Assembly: GCF_003985125.1 (NCBI RefSeq)
Contig: NZ_ML133584.1
Location: 47,035 to 111,034 of the forward strand
Source: Rhizobium phaseoli
GTDB lineage: Bacteria; Pseudomonadota; Alphaproteobacteria; Rhizobiales; Rhizobiaceae
Direction of reading: 5' to 3'
Length of the DNA stretch: 64,000 nt
Part shown: piece after piece, positions 41,843 through 50,807 of the stretch
How the letters are laid out: each line of letters starts with the position of its first letter
Position numbering within the stretch: position 1 is the stretch's first letter
The notes under the pieces: generated by a model
Seen by the model: the letters and a program-made list of their open reading frames with translations, nothing else
The model's database searches: none
Told to the model about the DNA's origin: nothing
Program-made: the position numbers and the translations under genes

Positions 41843-43357
41843 TCAATTCTTGACCGTATCCTCCAGGAAGAAGCGGCCGAGCGGGTTCTGGTAGAAGTTC
41901 TCGATATTCTTGCGCGAAACGTTGATATAGGGGCTGTAGTAAAGATCGATCCAGTTGACGTCGTCCTTAGCCATCTTCTGCAGATCAACATACATCGCTT
42001 CGCGCTTCTTCGGGTCGAGCTCGAGGCGAGCCTTGGCGACCAGCTCCTTCACCGCCTCGTTCTTGTAGTTCGTCAGGTAGTTGTTGTTGGAATCGTGGCC
42101 GAGAACGAAGGTGGTCTTCTGGTCCGGATCGAGAATGTCATTCGTCCAATAGTTGACCGAGATGTCGTAGTCGCCGGCAACCGTCATGTCCCATTCCTGG
42201 CTCGGATCGACCTTCTGTAGGTTGGCGGTAATGCCGGCTTTCTGCAGCTGCTGCTGAACCAGGACGGCCGTCTGCTCGTCGACTTCGTCGCCGGCGCGCA
42301 CCAGATAGTTGAGCGTCAGGTCGGATGCGCCGGCGGCCGCCAGCATCTCCTTGGCCTTGGCGGGATCATAAGGCCGCTGCAGATTGTCGGCGTAATAATA
42401 GAGCGCACCCTTCGGAATGTAGGAATTGGCGACGGTGCCCTGGCCGAAGGTGACGGTATCGACGATCGCCTTTTTGTCGATCGCAAGATCCAGCGCCTGG
42501 CGGACTTCCTTCTTGCCGAGCGCGCCATGCGCATGGTTGATCAGCAAATGATCCTCACGCGTCGAGGCGTCGATAGCGACTTTGAGGTTAGGATCCTTCT
42601 TCAGTTCCTCGACCCGGGAGAAGGGCACGAAGATCGCTGCATCCAGCTCGCCGGCCTGGACGTTCAGCATGCGGGTATTGTCGTCGGGCACCGAGATCCA
42701 TTCGACGCCGTCGAGCTTGACGCGGTCGGCCTGCCAGAAATTCGGGTTCTTCTTCAGGATGATCCGGTCGCCGCGCCGCCATTCCTCGATCACGAAGGCG
42801 CCGGATGCGATCGGCTTTTCACCGTAGGCATCCGCCCCCAGCGATTCCATGCCCTTCTTGGAGATGACGGAGGCGTTCGGCAGCGCCAGCGTCGACAGGA
42901 ACGGCGCGGACGGGTTCTTGAGCTTGATCGTCAGCGTATGCGCGTCGGTGGCCACCGCCGTATCGATCACCTTGTAGGAATCGCTCCAGAGCGAAGCAGG
43001 GTCGTCGCGAATCCGCAGCAGGCTGTAAGCGGCGTCTTCCGCCGTCAGCGGCGAACCGTCCGAGAATTTAGTGTCGCGAATCTTGAACGTGTAGGTCAGG
43101 CCGTCATCCGCGGCCGTCCAGCTTTCGGCAAGACCGGGCTCCAGCTTCGTGCCTGTCTTGTCGACGCGGATCAGCACGTCGTAGACGTTTGAGAATACCC
43201 AGTTGTCGATGTTCTGGGCTGTTTTGATCGGATCGAACGTCGTCGAATCCTCGCGGCGGCCGATGGTGAGTACACCGGCGGCGTCGGCATAGCTTGCGCT
43301 GAGCGCCAGGCCGGCGAGCAAGGCTGCGAGCCCGATTGATTTCCACCTGTTTGTCAT
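41843..43357 (-). CDS. Peptide-type (family 5) ABC transporter substrate-binding protein
   Basis: The 504-residue protein has a Sec signal (MTNRWKSIGLAALLAGLAL, cleavage near ADA at residue 27) and family 5 features: REDSTTFDPIKTAQN, LEPGLAESWTAADDGLTYTFKIR, SGAFVIEEWRRGDRIILKKN and LVRAGDEVDEQ. It is the last gene of the minus-strand operon that starts with a proline-iminopeptidase-like gene next to a LuxR solo. It probably binds a peptide or peptide-like plant compound, as proposed for the transporter beside PipR. Confidence 0.92.
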   Translation of the reverse strand: MTNRWKSIGLAALLAGLALSASYADAAGVLTIGRREDSTTFDPIKTAQNIDNWVFSNVYDVLIRVDKTGTKLEPGLAESWTAADDGLTYTFKIRDTKFSDGSPLTAEDAAYSLLRIRDDPASLWSDSYKVIDTAVATDAHTLTIKLKNPSAPFLSTLALPNASVISKKGMESLGADAYGEKPIASGAFVIEEWRRGDRIILKKNPNFWQADRVKLDGVEWISVPDDNTRMLNVQAGELDAAIFVPFSRVEELKKDPNLKVAIDASTREDHLLINHAHGALGKKEVRQALDLAIDKKAIVDTVTFGQGTVANSYIPKGALYYYADNLQRPYDPAKAKEMLAAAGASDLTLNYLVRAGDEVDEQTAVLVQQQLQKAGITANLQKVDPSQEWDMTVAGDYDISVNYWTNDILDPDQKTTFVLGHDSNNNYLTNYKNEAVKELVAKARLELDPKKREAMYVDLQKMAKDDVNWIDLYYSPYINVSRKNIENFYQNPLGRFFLEDTVKN

Positions 43358-43376
43358 GAGTTCGTTCCCTTCGTTG

Positions 43377-45086
43377 TTATGGCATGCGTTTGATGGGCTG
43401 GATCGGTATCGATTGCAGATCCTCCTTGCCGCCGGCGCCCTGCAGCAGCGGCTTGTCGGGATCGATGTCGGGAATGGCGGCGATCAGCGCCGCCGTATAG
43501 GCATGCCTAGGCCGCGCGAACACCTCTTCGCAGCGGCCTTCCTCGACGATCTCGCCGCGATACAGGACGACCACGCGTTCGCAGAGATTGCGGACGATCG
43601 CGAGATCATGGGCAATGAAGATCAGGGTCAGGTTCATTTTCGCGGTGAGTTCGCGGAAGAGCTGGATGATCTGCGCCTGAATGGTCACGTCGAGAGCGGC
43701 GACGCATTCATCGGCAATGATCATTTTCGGGTCGACGGCGAGCGCCCGGGCGATGCCGGCACGCTGGCACTGGCCGCCGCTCATGCTGCGCGGTTTGCGG
43801 CCGGCAAATTCGCGTTCGAGGCCGACGAGATCGAGCAAAGCGTCGATCCGCGCCGGGATATCCGCCTTGGCCACCTTGCCCTGCACTTGGAGGACCTCGG
43901 CAAGCATCTGACCGATCGTCAATCGCGGATTGAGAGCGTTATAGGGGTCCTGGAAAACCATCGCCGTTTCGCGCCTGAGTTTTGCCAGGCCCGCGCCCTT
44001 CTGCAGCGCCAGATCGACGCCCTCGAAGGTGACATGACCGGAGGAAAGGGGTGTAAGGCCAAGCACGGCGCGGGCAAGCGTGCTCTTACCGCTGCCGGAT
44101 TCACCGACGATGCCGACCGTCTCCCCGGCCATGATCTGCAGGCTGACGCCGGAAACCGCGCTGACCGTCTTGGCGCCGCCCTTCAGCAGGCCGCCGCCGG
44201 CTCTGAACTGCACATGGAGATCGTCGATTTCAAGCAGTGGTCGCGCCGTCTGGTTGGCGACCGCAACCTCGGGCGACGACGTGGGAGTCTCGGCTGACAT
44301 CGAAGGATGGCTGTCGATTAGGCTGACTGTATAGGGATGCTGCGGCCGTGCCAGGATCGCCCGCTTCGGCCCCGCTTCAATCAGCTTGCCGCCGCGCATC
44401 ACGGCAATGCGGTCGCAGGTCTGTGCGACGATGCCAAGATCATGGGTAATGAGAATGATCGACAGTCCGCGCCGGTCGCGAATGTCGATCAGCAGCCGCA
44501 GGATCTGTGCCTGGATGGTTACATCGAGCGCCGTCGTCGGCTCGTCGGCAATCAGGATCTTCGGGTTGCAGGACAAAGCCACGCCGATCATCGCCCGCTG
44601 CCGCATGCCGCCGGAAAATTCGTGCGGATAGCTGTCGTACTGACGCTTCGGATCGGGGAAGCCGACCTGCGCCAGGATATCCGTCGCAGCGGTGCGGGCC
44701 TCGCGGGCGCCGAGCCCCTCGTGATAGCGGATGCCCTCGGCGATCTGCTCGCCGACCCGCATCACCGGGTCGAGATGGCTGGTCGGGTTCTGGAAGATCA
44801 TGCCGATCTCGCCGCCGCGCACCTTCAGCATTTCGCCGTCGTCGACCCGCATGAGGTCGCGTCCTTCGAGCAACACGGATCCGCTTTCGATCTTCAGGAG
44901 CGACGAGGGCAGCAACCGCACCAGGGAGCGGCAGAGCAGGCTCTTGCCCGAACCGCTCTCGCCGACGAGACCGAGGACCTCACCCTTGCCGAGATCGAGC
45001 GACACCGCGTCGAGCAGCGTGCGTGGACCGGGTTCGGCATGCGCCCTGACAGTCAGATCGCGGACGGAAAGCAGCGAGCCGCTCAT
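43377..45086 (-). CDS. Peptide-type ABC transporter ATPase, fused double domain (GsiA/DppDF type)
   Basis: The 569-residue protein joins two ATPases: residues about 1-260 (Walker A GESGSGKSL, signature EFSGGMRQRAMIG, Walker B ILIADEPTTALD) and about 290-560 (Walker A GESGSGKST, signature SMSGGQCQRAGIA, Walker B MIIADECVAALD, where Pro is Cys). A linker of about 30 residues separates them. ATG at 45086 overlaps the permease stop (ATGA). It serves the permeases at 45083-46869. Confidence 0.93.
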   Translation of the reverse strand: MSGSLLSVRDLTVRAHAEPGPRTLLDAVSLDLGKGEVLGLVGESGSGKSLLCRSLVRLLPSSLLKIESGSVLLEGRDLMRVDDGEMLKVRGGEIGMIFQNPTSHLDPVMRVGEQIAEGIRYHEGLGAREARTAATDILAQVGFPDPKRQYDSYPHEFSGGMRQRAMIGVALSCNPKILIADEPTTALDVTIQAQILRLLIDIRDRRGLSIILITHDLGIVAQTCDRIAVMRGGKLIEAGPKRAILARPQHPYTVSLIDSHPSMSAETPTSSPEVAVANQTARPLLEIDDLHVQFRAGGGLLKGGAKTVSAVSGVSLQIMAGETVGIVGESGSGKSTLARAVLGLTPLSSGHVTFEGVDLALQKGAGLAKLRRETAMVFQDPYNALNPRLTIGQMLAEVLQVQGKVAKADIPARIDALLDLVGLEREFAGRKPRSMSGGQCQRAGIARALAVDPKMIIADECVAALDVTIQAQIIQLFRELTAKMNLTLIFIAHDLAIVRNLCERVVVLYRGEIVEEGRCEEVFARPRHAYTAALIAAIPDIDPDKPLLQGAGGKEDLQSIPIQPIKRMP

Positions 45087-45934
45087 TCGTGCACCCCCAG
45101 CAATTCGCCGAGAGCATCGCCCAGCATGCTGAAACCAAAGGCGAGGCAGACGATGGAGAGGCCGGGAAACAGGGTGATCCACCAGGCGGTGGTGATGAAA
45201 CTCTGCCCTTCCGCAACCATCACGCCCCATTCGGCGATCGGCGGCTGTACGCCGAGACCGAGATAGCTGACGGCGGCGCCGCTGAGCAGCACCAGCGTCG
45301 CGTCCGACATTGAAAAGACGATCGACCCGGCGATCGCGTTCGGCAGCAGGTGGCGGAACATGATGCGTGGGCGGCTGAAGCCGAGGCTGACGGCGGCAAC
45401 GGCGTAGTCGCTGCTTTTCAGCACCAGCATCTGCGCCCGGATCAGCCGCGCATAGGACACCCAGCCGACCAGCGCCATCGATATGTAGAAGCTGCCGAGG
45501 CCGGGACCAAGGATCGCGATGATCGACAGCATCAGCACGAGAAAGGGGAAGGCGAGGATGATATCGACTAAGCGCATGAACAGGGCGTCGATGATACCGC
45601 CGAAGAAGCCGGCGACCGTGCCGACTGTCGTGCCGATCAGAAAGGGGAAGATGACGCCGATCAGCGCCATCTGCAGGTCGATGCGCGCGCCCCAGATGAC
45701 GCGGGACAGGATATCGCGGCCGAAATTGTCGGTGCCGAACGGGTGAAGCAATGACGGCGCCTGCAGCCGCACTTCGGCATTCTGTATGATCGGGTCATAG
45801 GGCGCGATGATGGGCGCGCCGACTGCCAGCAGGACGAAAAACAGCAGCAGGCCGGCACCGACGGCAAGCATCAGCCGCCGGCGGAAAAACCGGCGCCAGC
45901 CGGGCGATGCAGGCACGATCGACTCGACGCTCAT
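45083..45934 (-). CDS. Peptide-type ABC transporter permease (DppC-like)
   Basis: The 283-residue membrane protein has an N-terminal helix (LMLAVGAGLLLFFVLLAVGA), the DppC motif HPFGTDNFGRDILSRVIWGARI, about five more helices and the ATPase-contact loop around VSLGFSRPRIMFRHLLPN. It overlaps its neighbours by ATGA on both sides. Confidence 0.93.
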   Translation of the reverse strand: MSVESIVPASPGWRRFFRRRLMLAVGAGLLLFFVLLAVGAPIIAPYDPIIQNAEVRLQAPSLLHPFGTDNFGRDILSRVIWGARIDLQMALIGVIFPFLIGTTVGTVAGFFGGIIDALFMRLVDIILAFPFLVLMLSIIAILGPGLGSFYISMALVGWVSYARLIRAQMLVLKSSDYAVAAVSLGFSRPRIMFRHLLPNAIAGSIVFSMSDATLVLLSGAAVSYLGLGVQPPIAEWGVMVAEGQSFITTAWWITLFPGLSIVCLAFGFSMLGDALGELLGVHE

Positions 45935-46869
45935 AACTTCACCCTCGGATCGACGGCGACAGTGACGATGTCGGCGATGAAATTGATGAACACCGTGGCG
46001 CAGGCAAAGACCATGGCGACGCCCTGAACCACCATGTAGTCGCGCGAAAAGATCGCCCTGACAAGCAGTTGTCCCATGCCGGGCAGCGCAAAGACGCTCT
46101 CGACCACCACCGTGCCGCCGATCAGCCAGCCGATATTGACGGCAAGCAGGTTGATCGTCGGCACCAGCGAATTCGGCAGCACATGCCGCCAGAAGACGAT
46201 GCCTTCCGGCATGCCGCGGGCGCGCGCCGCCGTTGCGACGTCCGACTTCAGCGCTTCGATCATCGCCGCCCGCAGGCTTCGCGTCAAAACGGTCGAGAGC
46301 GACAGCGCCACCGTCAGGCTCGGCAGCACAAGATGGGAAAGCTTGTCGCCGATGGTCGCGCCGTAGCCCGAAACCGGCAGCATGCCGAGCTCGACACTGA
46401 AGAGGATGATCAGCATCAGTCCCAGCCAGAAGGGAGGAAAACCGATGCCGAAGGTCGAGACGATGCGCACCGCATGGTCCGACGCGCGGCCGGCATTGCG
46501 TGCGGCGATTGCCGCCAGCGGCACCGCGATCAGCACCGACAGCACGACGCTGGAGGCGACGAGCGCCAGCGTCGGCTCGATGCGGGTGACGATCAGCTTC
46601 AGCACGTCGACTTTATAGAGGATCGACTTGCCCATCTCGCCATTGGCGAGGTTCTTGAGGAAGTAGAGATATTGCAGCCACATCGGCTGATCGAGGCCAT
46701 ATTGGGCGCGGATGCTGGCAAGGGCTGCCGGCGTCGCGCGCGTGCCGAGGATGTTGCGCGCGGGATCACCGGGGATCAGGCGGACCAGAATGAAAGTGAT
46801 GACGCTGATGCCGAAAATGACGGGCAGGAACTGCAACGGTCGCGTCAGAACGAATTTATAGCGATGCAT
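45931..46869 (-). CDS. Peptide-type ABC transporter permease (DppB-like)
   Basis: The 312-residue membrane protein has the DppB start (LTRPLQFLPVIFGISVITFILVRLIPGDP in part), QYGLDQPMWLQYLYFLKNL, five further helices and the coupling loop ATAARARGMPEGIVFWRHVLPN. It follows the iminopeptidase-like gene after 51 bases and overlaps the DppC-like gene. Confidence 0.93.
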   Translation of the reverse strand: MHRYKFVLTRPLQFLPVIFGISVITFILVRLIPGDPARNILGTRATPAALASIRAQYGLDQPMWLQYLYFLKNLANGEMGKSILYKVDVLKLIVTRIEPTLALVASSVVLSVLIAVPLAAIAARNAGRASDHAVRIVSTFGIGFPPFWLGLMLIILFSVELGMLPVSGYGATIGDKLSHLVLPSLTVALSLSTVLTRSLRAAMIEALKSDVATAARARGMPEGIVFWRHVLPNSLVPTINLLAVNIGWLIGGTVVVESVFALPGMGQLLVRAIFSRDYMVVQGVAMVFACATVFINFIADIVTVAVDPRVKL

Positions 46870-46920
46870 GATGGCGATCGCCCCTTTGACTTCGTCGGCT
46901 CCGGTCCGCTCCCTCTTGCA

Positions 46921-47811
46921 TCAGCCTGCCTCGTGCCGGGCCAGAAAATCGAGAAGCGCCGGATAAAAATCCTGCGGGTTTTCATAGAAGGGCATATGGC
47001 TGGCATTGGCAAACACCCTGAGCTCGGCATTCGGCAGCGCCAGCTTCATCCTCAGCGCGCAGGCCGGTGTCAGCTCGTCATGCTCTCCCGCGGTGATCAG
47101 CACCGGCAGCGTCAGCCGCGGCAGATCGGCAATGCGGTTCCAGTCCTTGAGGTTGCCGATATAGAGAAACTCGTTCGGCCCCTGCATCGTCTCATAGGGC
47201 GCCATATTCCAGTCGTCGAGCGAGCGGCGGACCGGCGCCGGCCATTCCTGAAGACGGCAGACATGGCGGTAGTTGAGGATGGTGACGGCGGCGAGATATT
47301 CGGGATGATTATAGGTGCCTTGCGCCTCGTGCTTCTGCATCATCGAGACGGTTTCGGGACCGAGTGCCGCGCGCAGCCGCTCCAGTTCCGAGATCAGATG
47401 CGGCATGTCGGCGACGGTATCCTCGAGAATCAGGGTCTTGAGGTTCTGAGCGTAAGTCAGCGCATATTCGATCGCCAGCCACCCGCCCCAGGAATGGCCG
47501 AGCATGTGGACTTTGCCGAGCCCCAGCGCCTTGCGCACCGTTTCCGTCTCTTCGACATAACGGCCGATCGTCCAGAGCGAGGGATCGTCCGGCCGGTCGG
47601 AAGCGCCGGTGCCGAGCTGGTCGAAAGCGATAACACGATAACCTTTTTCGACGAGACAGGAATGCGCCTCGCGCAGATAATCGCAGGGCAGACCCGGCCC
47701 GCCGTTCAGGCAGAAAATCGTCTCGCTGCCGGTCCCGAAACTGTAGGCAACGACGCGATAGCCATCGACATCGATCTCGAATCGCTCGTCCGGCTGTATT
47801 TCACGCCACAT
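46921..47811 (-). CDS. Proline iminopeptidase-family alpha/beta hydrolase
   Basis: The 296-residue protein has the iminopeptidase pattern: NGGPGLPCDY (oxyanion HGGPG-type, with Asn), FDQLGTGASDRP, nucleophile elbow GHSWGG with Ser107, Asp in GEHDELTP and His in NASHMPF. The family removes N-terminal proline from peptides or hydrolyses amides. It is the first gene of the peptide-transporter operon and is divergent from the LuxR gene, the arrangement seen with OryR, XccR, NesR and PipR. Confidence 0.92.
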   Translation of the reverse strand: MWREIQPDERFEIDVDGYRVVAYSFGTGSETIFCLNGGPGLPCDYLREAHSCLVEKGYRVIAFDQLGTGASDRPDDPSLWTIGRYVEETETVRKALGLGKVHMLGHSWGGWLAIEYALTYAQNLKTLILEDTVADMPHLISELERLRAALGPETVSMMQKHEAQGTYNHPEYLAAVTILNYRHVCRLQEWPAPVRRSLDDWNMAPYETMQGPNEFLYIGNLKDWNRIADLPRLTLPVLITAGEHDELTPACALRMKLALPNAELRVFANASHMPFYENPQDFYPALLDFLARHEAG

Positions 47812-47869
47812 TGACCGCTCCGGCAGAAGGTTTCACTTGCTCAATATTTGGGCGTGGTTAATTTTTTAC

Positions 47870-47885
47870 CGGAAATCGCGTTCCG
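47870..47885. promoter_or_regulatory. Candidate lux-box-like inverted repeat
   Basis: CGGAA (47870-47874) and TTCCG (47881-47885) are inverted around six bases in the 128-base gap between the divergent iminopeptidase-like and LuxR genes. It is the clearest dyad in the gap, but it is shorter than usual lux boxes, so the assignment is tentative. Confidence 0.3.
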
Positions 47886-47939
47886 TGCCAGCTATAAGAA
47901 GTGATAGGGTAGGGCGCCACGTCGAAACCGGAGCAGCGC

Positions 47940-48737
47940 ATGCTTGACGACATCGGAACGATCAGACGGCAGTTTACGGCGCATGAAACGCTGGACGGCC
48001 GGATCGACCAGGCCTTCGAGGCGATGAAGCAGATCGGCTTCGAGGCGCTTATCTACGACTATACGCCGGTGCCCTACGATCTCGACGGCGCGATCATGAT
48101 ACCGTCGCTGCTGAAGCTCAGGAACATTTCGGACGACATGCACGATTACTGGTTCGATCGCGGGTACTTCCGCATCGATCCGGTCCAACAGGTGGCGCTG
48201 CGCACCTCCGCACCCTTCTTCTGGAATTACGATCCCAATGCCGACACGCTGATCAAGGGCTTCATGAGCGAGGATACCGCCCCGGTGACGCGCTATCTGA
48301 GCGAACGCGACATGTCGACCGGCGTCACCGTCCCGGTTCACATGCCACGCGGCGACTATGCCACCGTCACCGGCATCCGCTTCGGCCGCAACAACGATTT
48401 CGAACGGCATGCGCTGCGCTATATTGCCGACTTCAACCTGCTTGCCCATGTCTTCCACGAGGCCGCCTATTCGCTTTTCGACCGGAAGGCGAGGAGCGTC
48501 GGCACGGTCCGGCTGACAGAGCGGGAACGCGAATGCCTGCGCCATTCGGCAGAAGGTTATTCGGCCAAGGAAATCTCCCGGATCATCGACCGTTCGGTGC
48601 CGACCGTGGTCATGCATCTCAATGCGGCGGCAAAGAAACTCGGCGCCCGCAACCGCACACAGGCCGTCGTGCGCGCCACCCATTACCGCCTGCTCGAAGA
48701 GCGGCCGACCCAGACCTGGCCACCCTATAACTTGTGA
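47940..48737 (+). CDS. LuxR solo regulator, plant-signal (OryR/NesR/PipR) subfamily
   Basis: The 265-residue protein has an autoinducer-binding domain (about 20-175) and a LuxR helix-turn-helix (about 190-245; LTERERECLRHSAEGYSAKEI). By spacing to the conserved Asp80-Pro81 and Trp95 (TraR Asp70, Pro71, Trp85), the residues at TraR positions 57 and 61 are Met67 and Trp71 instead of Trp and Tyr. This W57M/Y61W change is the hallmark of LuxR solos that sense plant compounds, not acyl-homoserine lactones. No luxI gene is in the window. It is flanked by two iminopeptidase-like genes and should regulate them and the peptide transporter. Confidence 0.93.
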   Translation: MLDDIGTIRRQFTAHETLDGRIDQAFEAMKQIGFEALIYDYTPVPYDLDGAIMIPSLLKLRNISDDMHDYWFDRGYFRIDPVQQVALRTSAPFFWNYDPNADTLIKGFMSEDTAPVTRYLSERDMSTGVTVPVHMPRGDYATVTGIRFGRNNDFERHALRYIADFNLLAHVFHEAAYSLFDRKARSVGTVRLTERERECLRHSAEGYSAKEISRIIDRSVPTVVMHLNAAAKKLGARNRTQAVVRATHYRLLEERPTQTWPPYNL

Positions 48738-48786
48738 TAGCTGCCGTCGCCGCTACCGCCGCGTTATGGTCTTCAACAGACCAGAG

Positions 48787-49701
48787 ATGGAGACGCCGGT
48801 GACCGCAATCGCGACGAATGAAGCTTATCTGCCCTTTCGCGACTATCGCACCTGGTATCGCATCACCGGCTCGCTGGAGAGCGGCAAGCTGCCCCTCGTC
48901 GTCGCCCATGGCGGACCCGGCTGCACGCATGATTATGTCGATTCCTTCAAAGATATCGCTGCCCTCGACGGCCGCCCGGTCATCCATTACGACCAGCTCG
49001 GCAACGGCAATTCCACCCGGCTTCCTGAAAAGGGCCCGGATTTCTGGACGGTCGGCCTGTTTCTTGAAGAGCTGGACGCGCTGCTTACCCATATAGGCAT
49101 CCGGCATCGTTATGCCTTCCTCGGCCAGTCCTGGGGCGGCATGCTCGGCGCCGAACATGCGGTGCGCCGGCCGCCAGGCCTGAAGGCCCTCGTGATCGCC
49201 AACTCGCCGGCCAATATGCACACCTGGGTTTCGGAAGCGAACCGGCTGAGGCAGGAACTGCCGAAAGAGGTGCAGCACAGGCTGCTCAAACACGAGCTGG
49301 CGGGAAGTCTCACCGATCCTGACTACATCGCCGCTTCACGGGTCTTCTATGACCGCCATGTCTGCCGGGTGGTTCCATGGCCGCCGGAAGTGGCGCGGAC
49401 CTTTGCGATCATGGACGAGGACAATACCGTCTACCGCAACATGAACGGCCCAACCGAGTTTCACGTCATCGGCACGATGAAGGACTGGACGATCGAAGAC
49501 CGGCTCGACCGCATCGGGGCGCCGACGCTGCTGATTTCGGGGAAATATGACGAGGCGACGCCCTTGGTGGTAAAGCCCTACCTCGAGCGCGTTCCCGGCT
49601 GCGAATGGGTGCTCTTCGAAAATTCCAGCCACATGCCGCATGTCGAGGAAAAGCAGCTTTGCCTGGCGACCGTTTCCGGCTTTCTGTCGCGATACGACTG
49701 A
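48787..49701 (+). CDS. Proline iminopeptidase-family alpha/beta hydrolase
   Basis: The 304-residue protein has HGGPGCTHDY, YDQLGNGNSTR, nucleophile elbow GQSWGG with Ser115, Asp in GKYDEATP and His in NSSHMPHVE, all typical of proline iminopeptidases. ATG 48787 is chosen; GTG 48799 has the better ribosome-binding site (GGAGA) and ATG 48766 is also in frame. It lies directly downstream of the LuxR gene. It is related to the hydrolase at 46921-47811 (both share RHVCR and WNM/MNGP(T)EF-type motifs) but is clearly a separate gene. Confidence 0.92.
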   Translation: METPVTAIATNEAYLPFRDYRTWYRITGSLESGKLPLVVAHGGPGCTHDYVDSFKDIAALDGRPVIHYDQLGNGNSTRLPEKGPDFWTVGLFLEELDALLTHIGIRHRYAFLGQSWGGMLGAEHAVRRPPGLKALVIANSPANMHTWVSEANRLRQELPKEVQHRLLKHELAGSLTDPDYIAASRVFYDRHVCRVVPWPPEVARTFAIMDEDNTVYRNMNGPTEFHVIGTMKDWTIEDRLDRIGAPTLLISGKYDEATPLVVKPYLERVPGCEWVLFENSSHMPHVEEKQLCLATVSGFLSRYD

Positions 49702-49717
49702 AGCAGATGCCGGCTCG

Positions 49718-50632
49718 TCACGATCGGCGGACCAGCCATTTCTTCGCGACACGACAGGCCATCGTATAGGCCGGATCGAAGACATTGCCGACATCATAAC
49801 GCACCACCTGGCCCAGCAGATGGCTTGCCGCCGTTCTGTCGAGGCCGTAATCCGAGGCCAGCCAATTCAGCATTTCACTGGTGGCATGCTGAAGCGCCTG
49901 ATCGAGGGGACGGGCATTGCCGATGGTGAAGATGTCTTCAGCAGTTTCTCCGCGTGGCCAGACCAGTCCGGCCTGTTTTTCCACCGTCAGCCGAACCGTG
50001 ACTTCGAAAGTGGTCTCGACGCCGGTGCCGACGATCTCACCATCGCCCTGCACAGCATGGCAATCGCCGAGAAAGAACAGCGCGCCTGGAGCCGATACCG
50101 GAAAACGAACGGTCGTGCCGGGGCCGAACAGGCGATAATCCATGTTGCCGCCATATTCGCCGCTGGTCGCCGTCGAGATCGCCTGACCGAGGCTGGGCGC
50201 CACCCCGAAACAGCCGATCATCGGGGCGAGCGGCAGAATGAAATTTTCGAGGCCGGCAACCGGCTCGGACAGCCGCACGGTCAGTGCTTCCCGGTCGATG
50301 GACCAGATCGCCATGTCCCGCGGCGGCAGGTCGCGAACCGATTCGGGATCGATAACATTGGCCGCGACGATGCTCCGAGTAAAGCCGGTGCCCCTGGTCG
50401 GAACCATGCTGATGATCTCGACCTTCAGCGCATCTCCGGGTTCGGCGCCATCCACGAAGATCGGGCCGTTCATCGGGTTCGGACCGGATGTCCGCCGGAT
50501 GCCGTCCTTGTCAAAGCCGATGGCGTCGAGCGTGTCAGTGACGACGGTATCGCCGTCGGCAATATGCAGCGCCGGCGCAAGTGAGCCGAGAACATTGTGA
50601 AAGCGCGTCGGAATGAAGCGGTGAGTGGTCAT
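49718..50632 (-). CDS. Acetamidase/formamidase family protein
   Basis: The 304-residue protein matches the FmdA/AmdA family: SGPNPMNGPIFVDGAEPGDALKVEI-type opening (motif GPIFVDGAEPGD), LPLAPMIGCFGVAP, TATSGEYGGNMDYR and FFLGDCHAVQGDGEIVGTGVE. Members hydrolyse formamide, acetamide or related small amides to ammonia and an acid. It converges on the second iminopeptidase-like gene, 16 bases apart, and may deal with an amide product of the neighbouring LuxR-controlled pathway (inference). Confidence 0.93.
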   Translation of the reverse strand: MTTHRFIPTRFHNVLGSLAPALHIADGDTVVTDTLDAIGFDKDGIRRTSGPNPMNGPIFVDGAEPGDALKVEIISMVPTRGTGFTRSIVAANVIDPESVRDLPPRDMAIWSIDREALTVRLSEPVAGLENFILPLAPMIGCFGVAPSLGQAISTATSGEYGGNMDYRLFGPGTTVRFPVSAPGALFFLGDCHAVQGDGEIVGTGVETTFEVTVRLTVEKQAGLVWPRGETAEDIFTIGNARPLDQALQHATSEMLNWLASDYGLDRTAASHLLGQVVRYDVGNVFDPAYTMACRVAKKWLVRRS

Positions 50633-50746
50633 GAGAATACAGCTCTCGCTCGTTTCGAATGCTAGGGCCGCGGCTGGTCTGCCCGGCGGACGGTCCAGAC
50701 TAGATCAGAGATTACCTGGGAAGCCAACACGCGCGAGGCATGCGAT

Positions 50747-50774
50747 CTGACTTGCCTTGCATCCACTCTATACT
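50747..50774 (+). promoter_or_regulatory. Probable promoter of the toxin-antitoxin operon
   Basis: CTGACT (50747-50752) and TATACT (50769-50774) are 16 bases apart, just before the operator palindrome and 34 bases from the antitoxin ATG. Confidence 0.5.
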
Positions 50775-50776
50775 AT

Positions 50777-50796
50777 ATGTAGGTAAGTACCTACAT
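50777..50796. promoter_or_regulatory. Operator palindrome of the toxin-antitoxin operon
   Basis: ATGTAGGTA (50777-50785) and TACCTACAT (50788-50796) are perfect 9-base inverted arms around two bases. The site overlaps the expected transcription start and lies 11 bases before the antitoxin ATG, as in autoregulated toxin-antitoxin operons where the complex binds its own promoter. Confidence 0.7.
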
Positions 50797-50807
50797 GGAG
50801 ATGCGTT

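Noticed and set aside
46069..47814. 581-codon plus-strand open frame opposite permease and iminopeptidase genes
   Set aside because: It spans two well-supported minus-strand genes and has only codon-bias composition.
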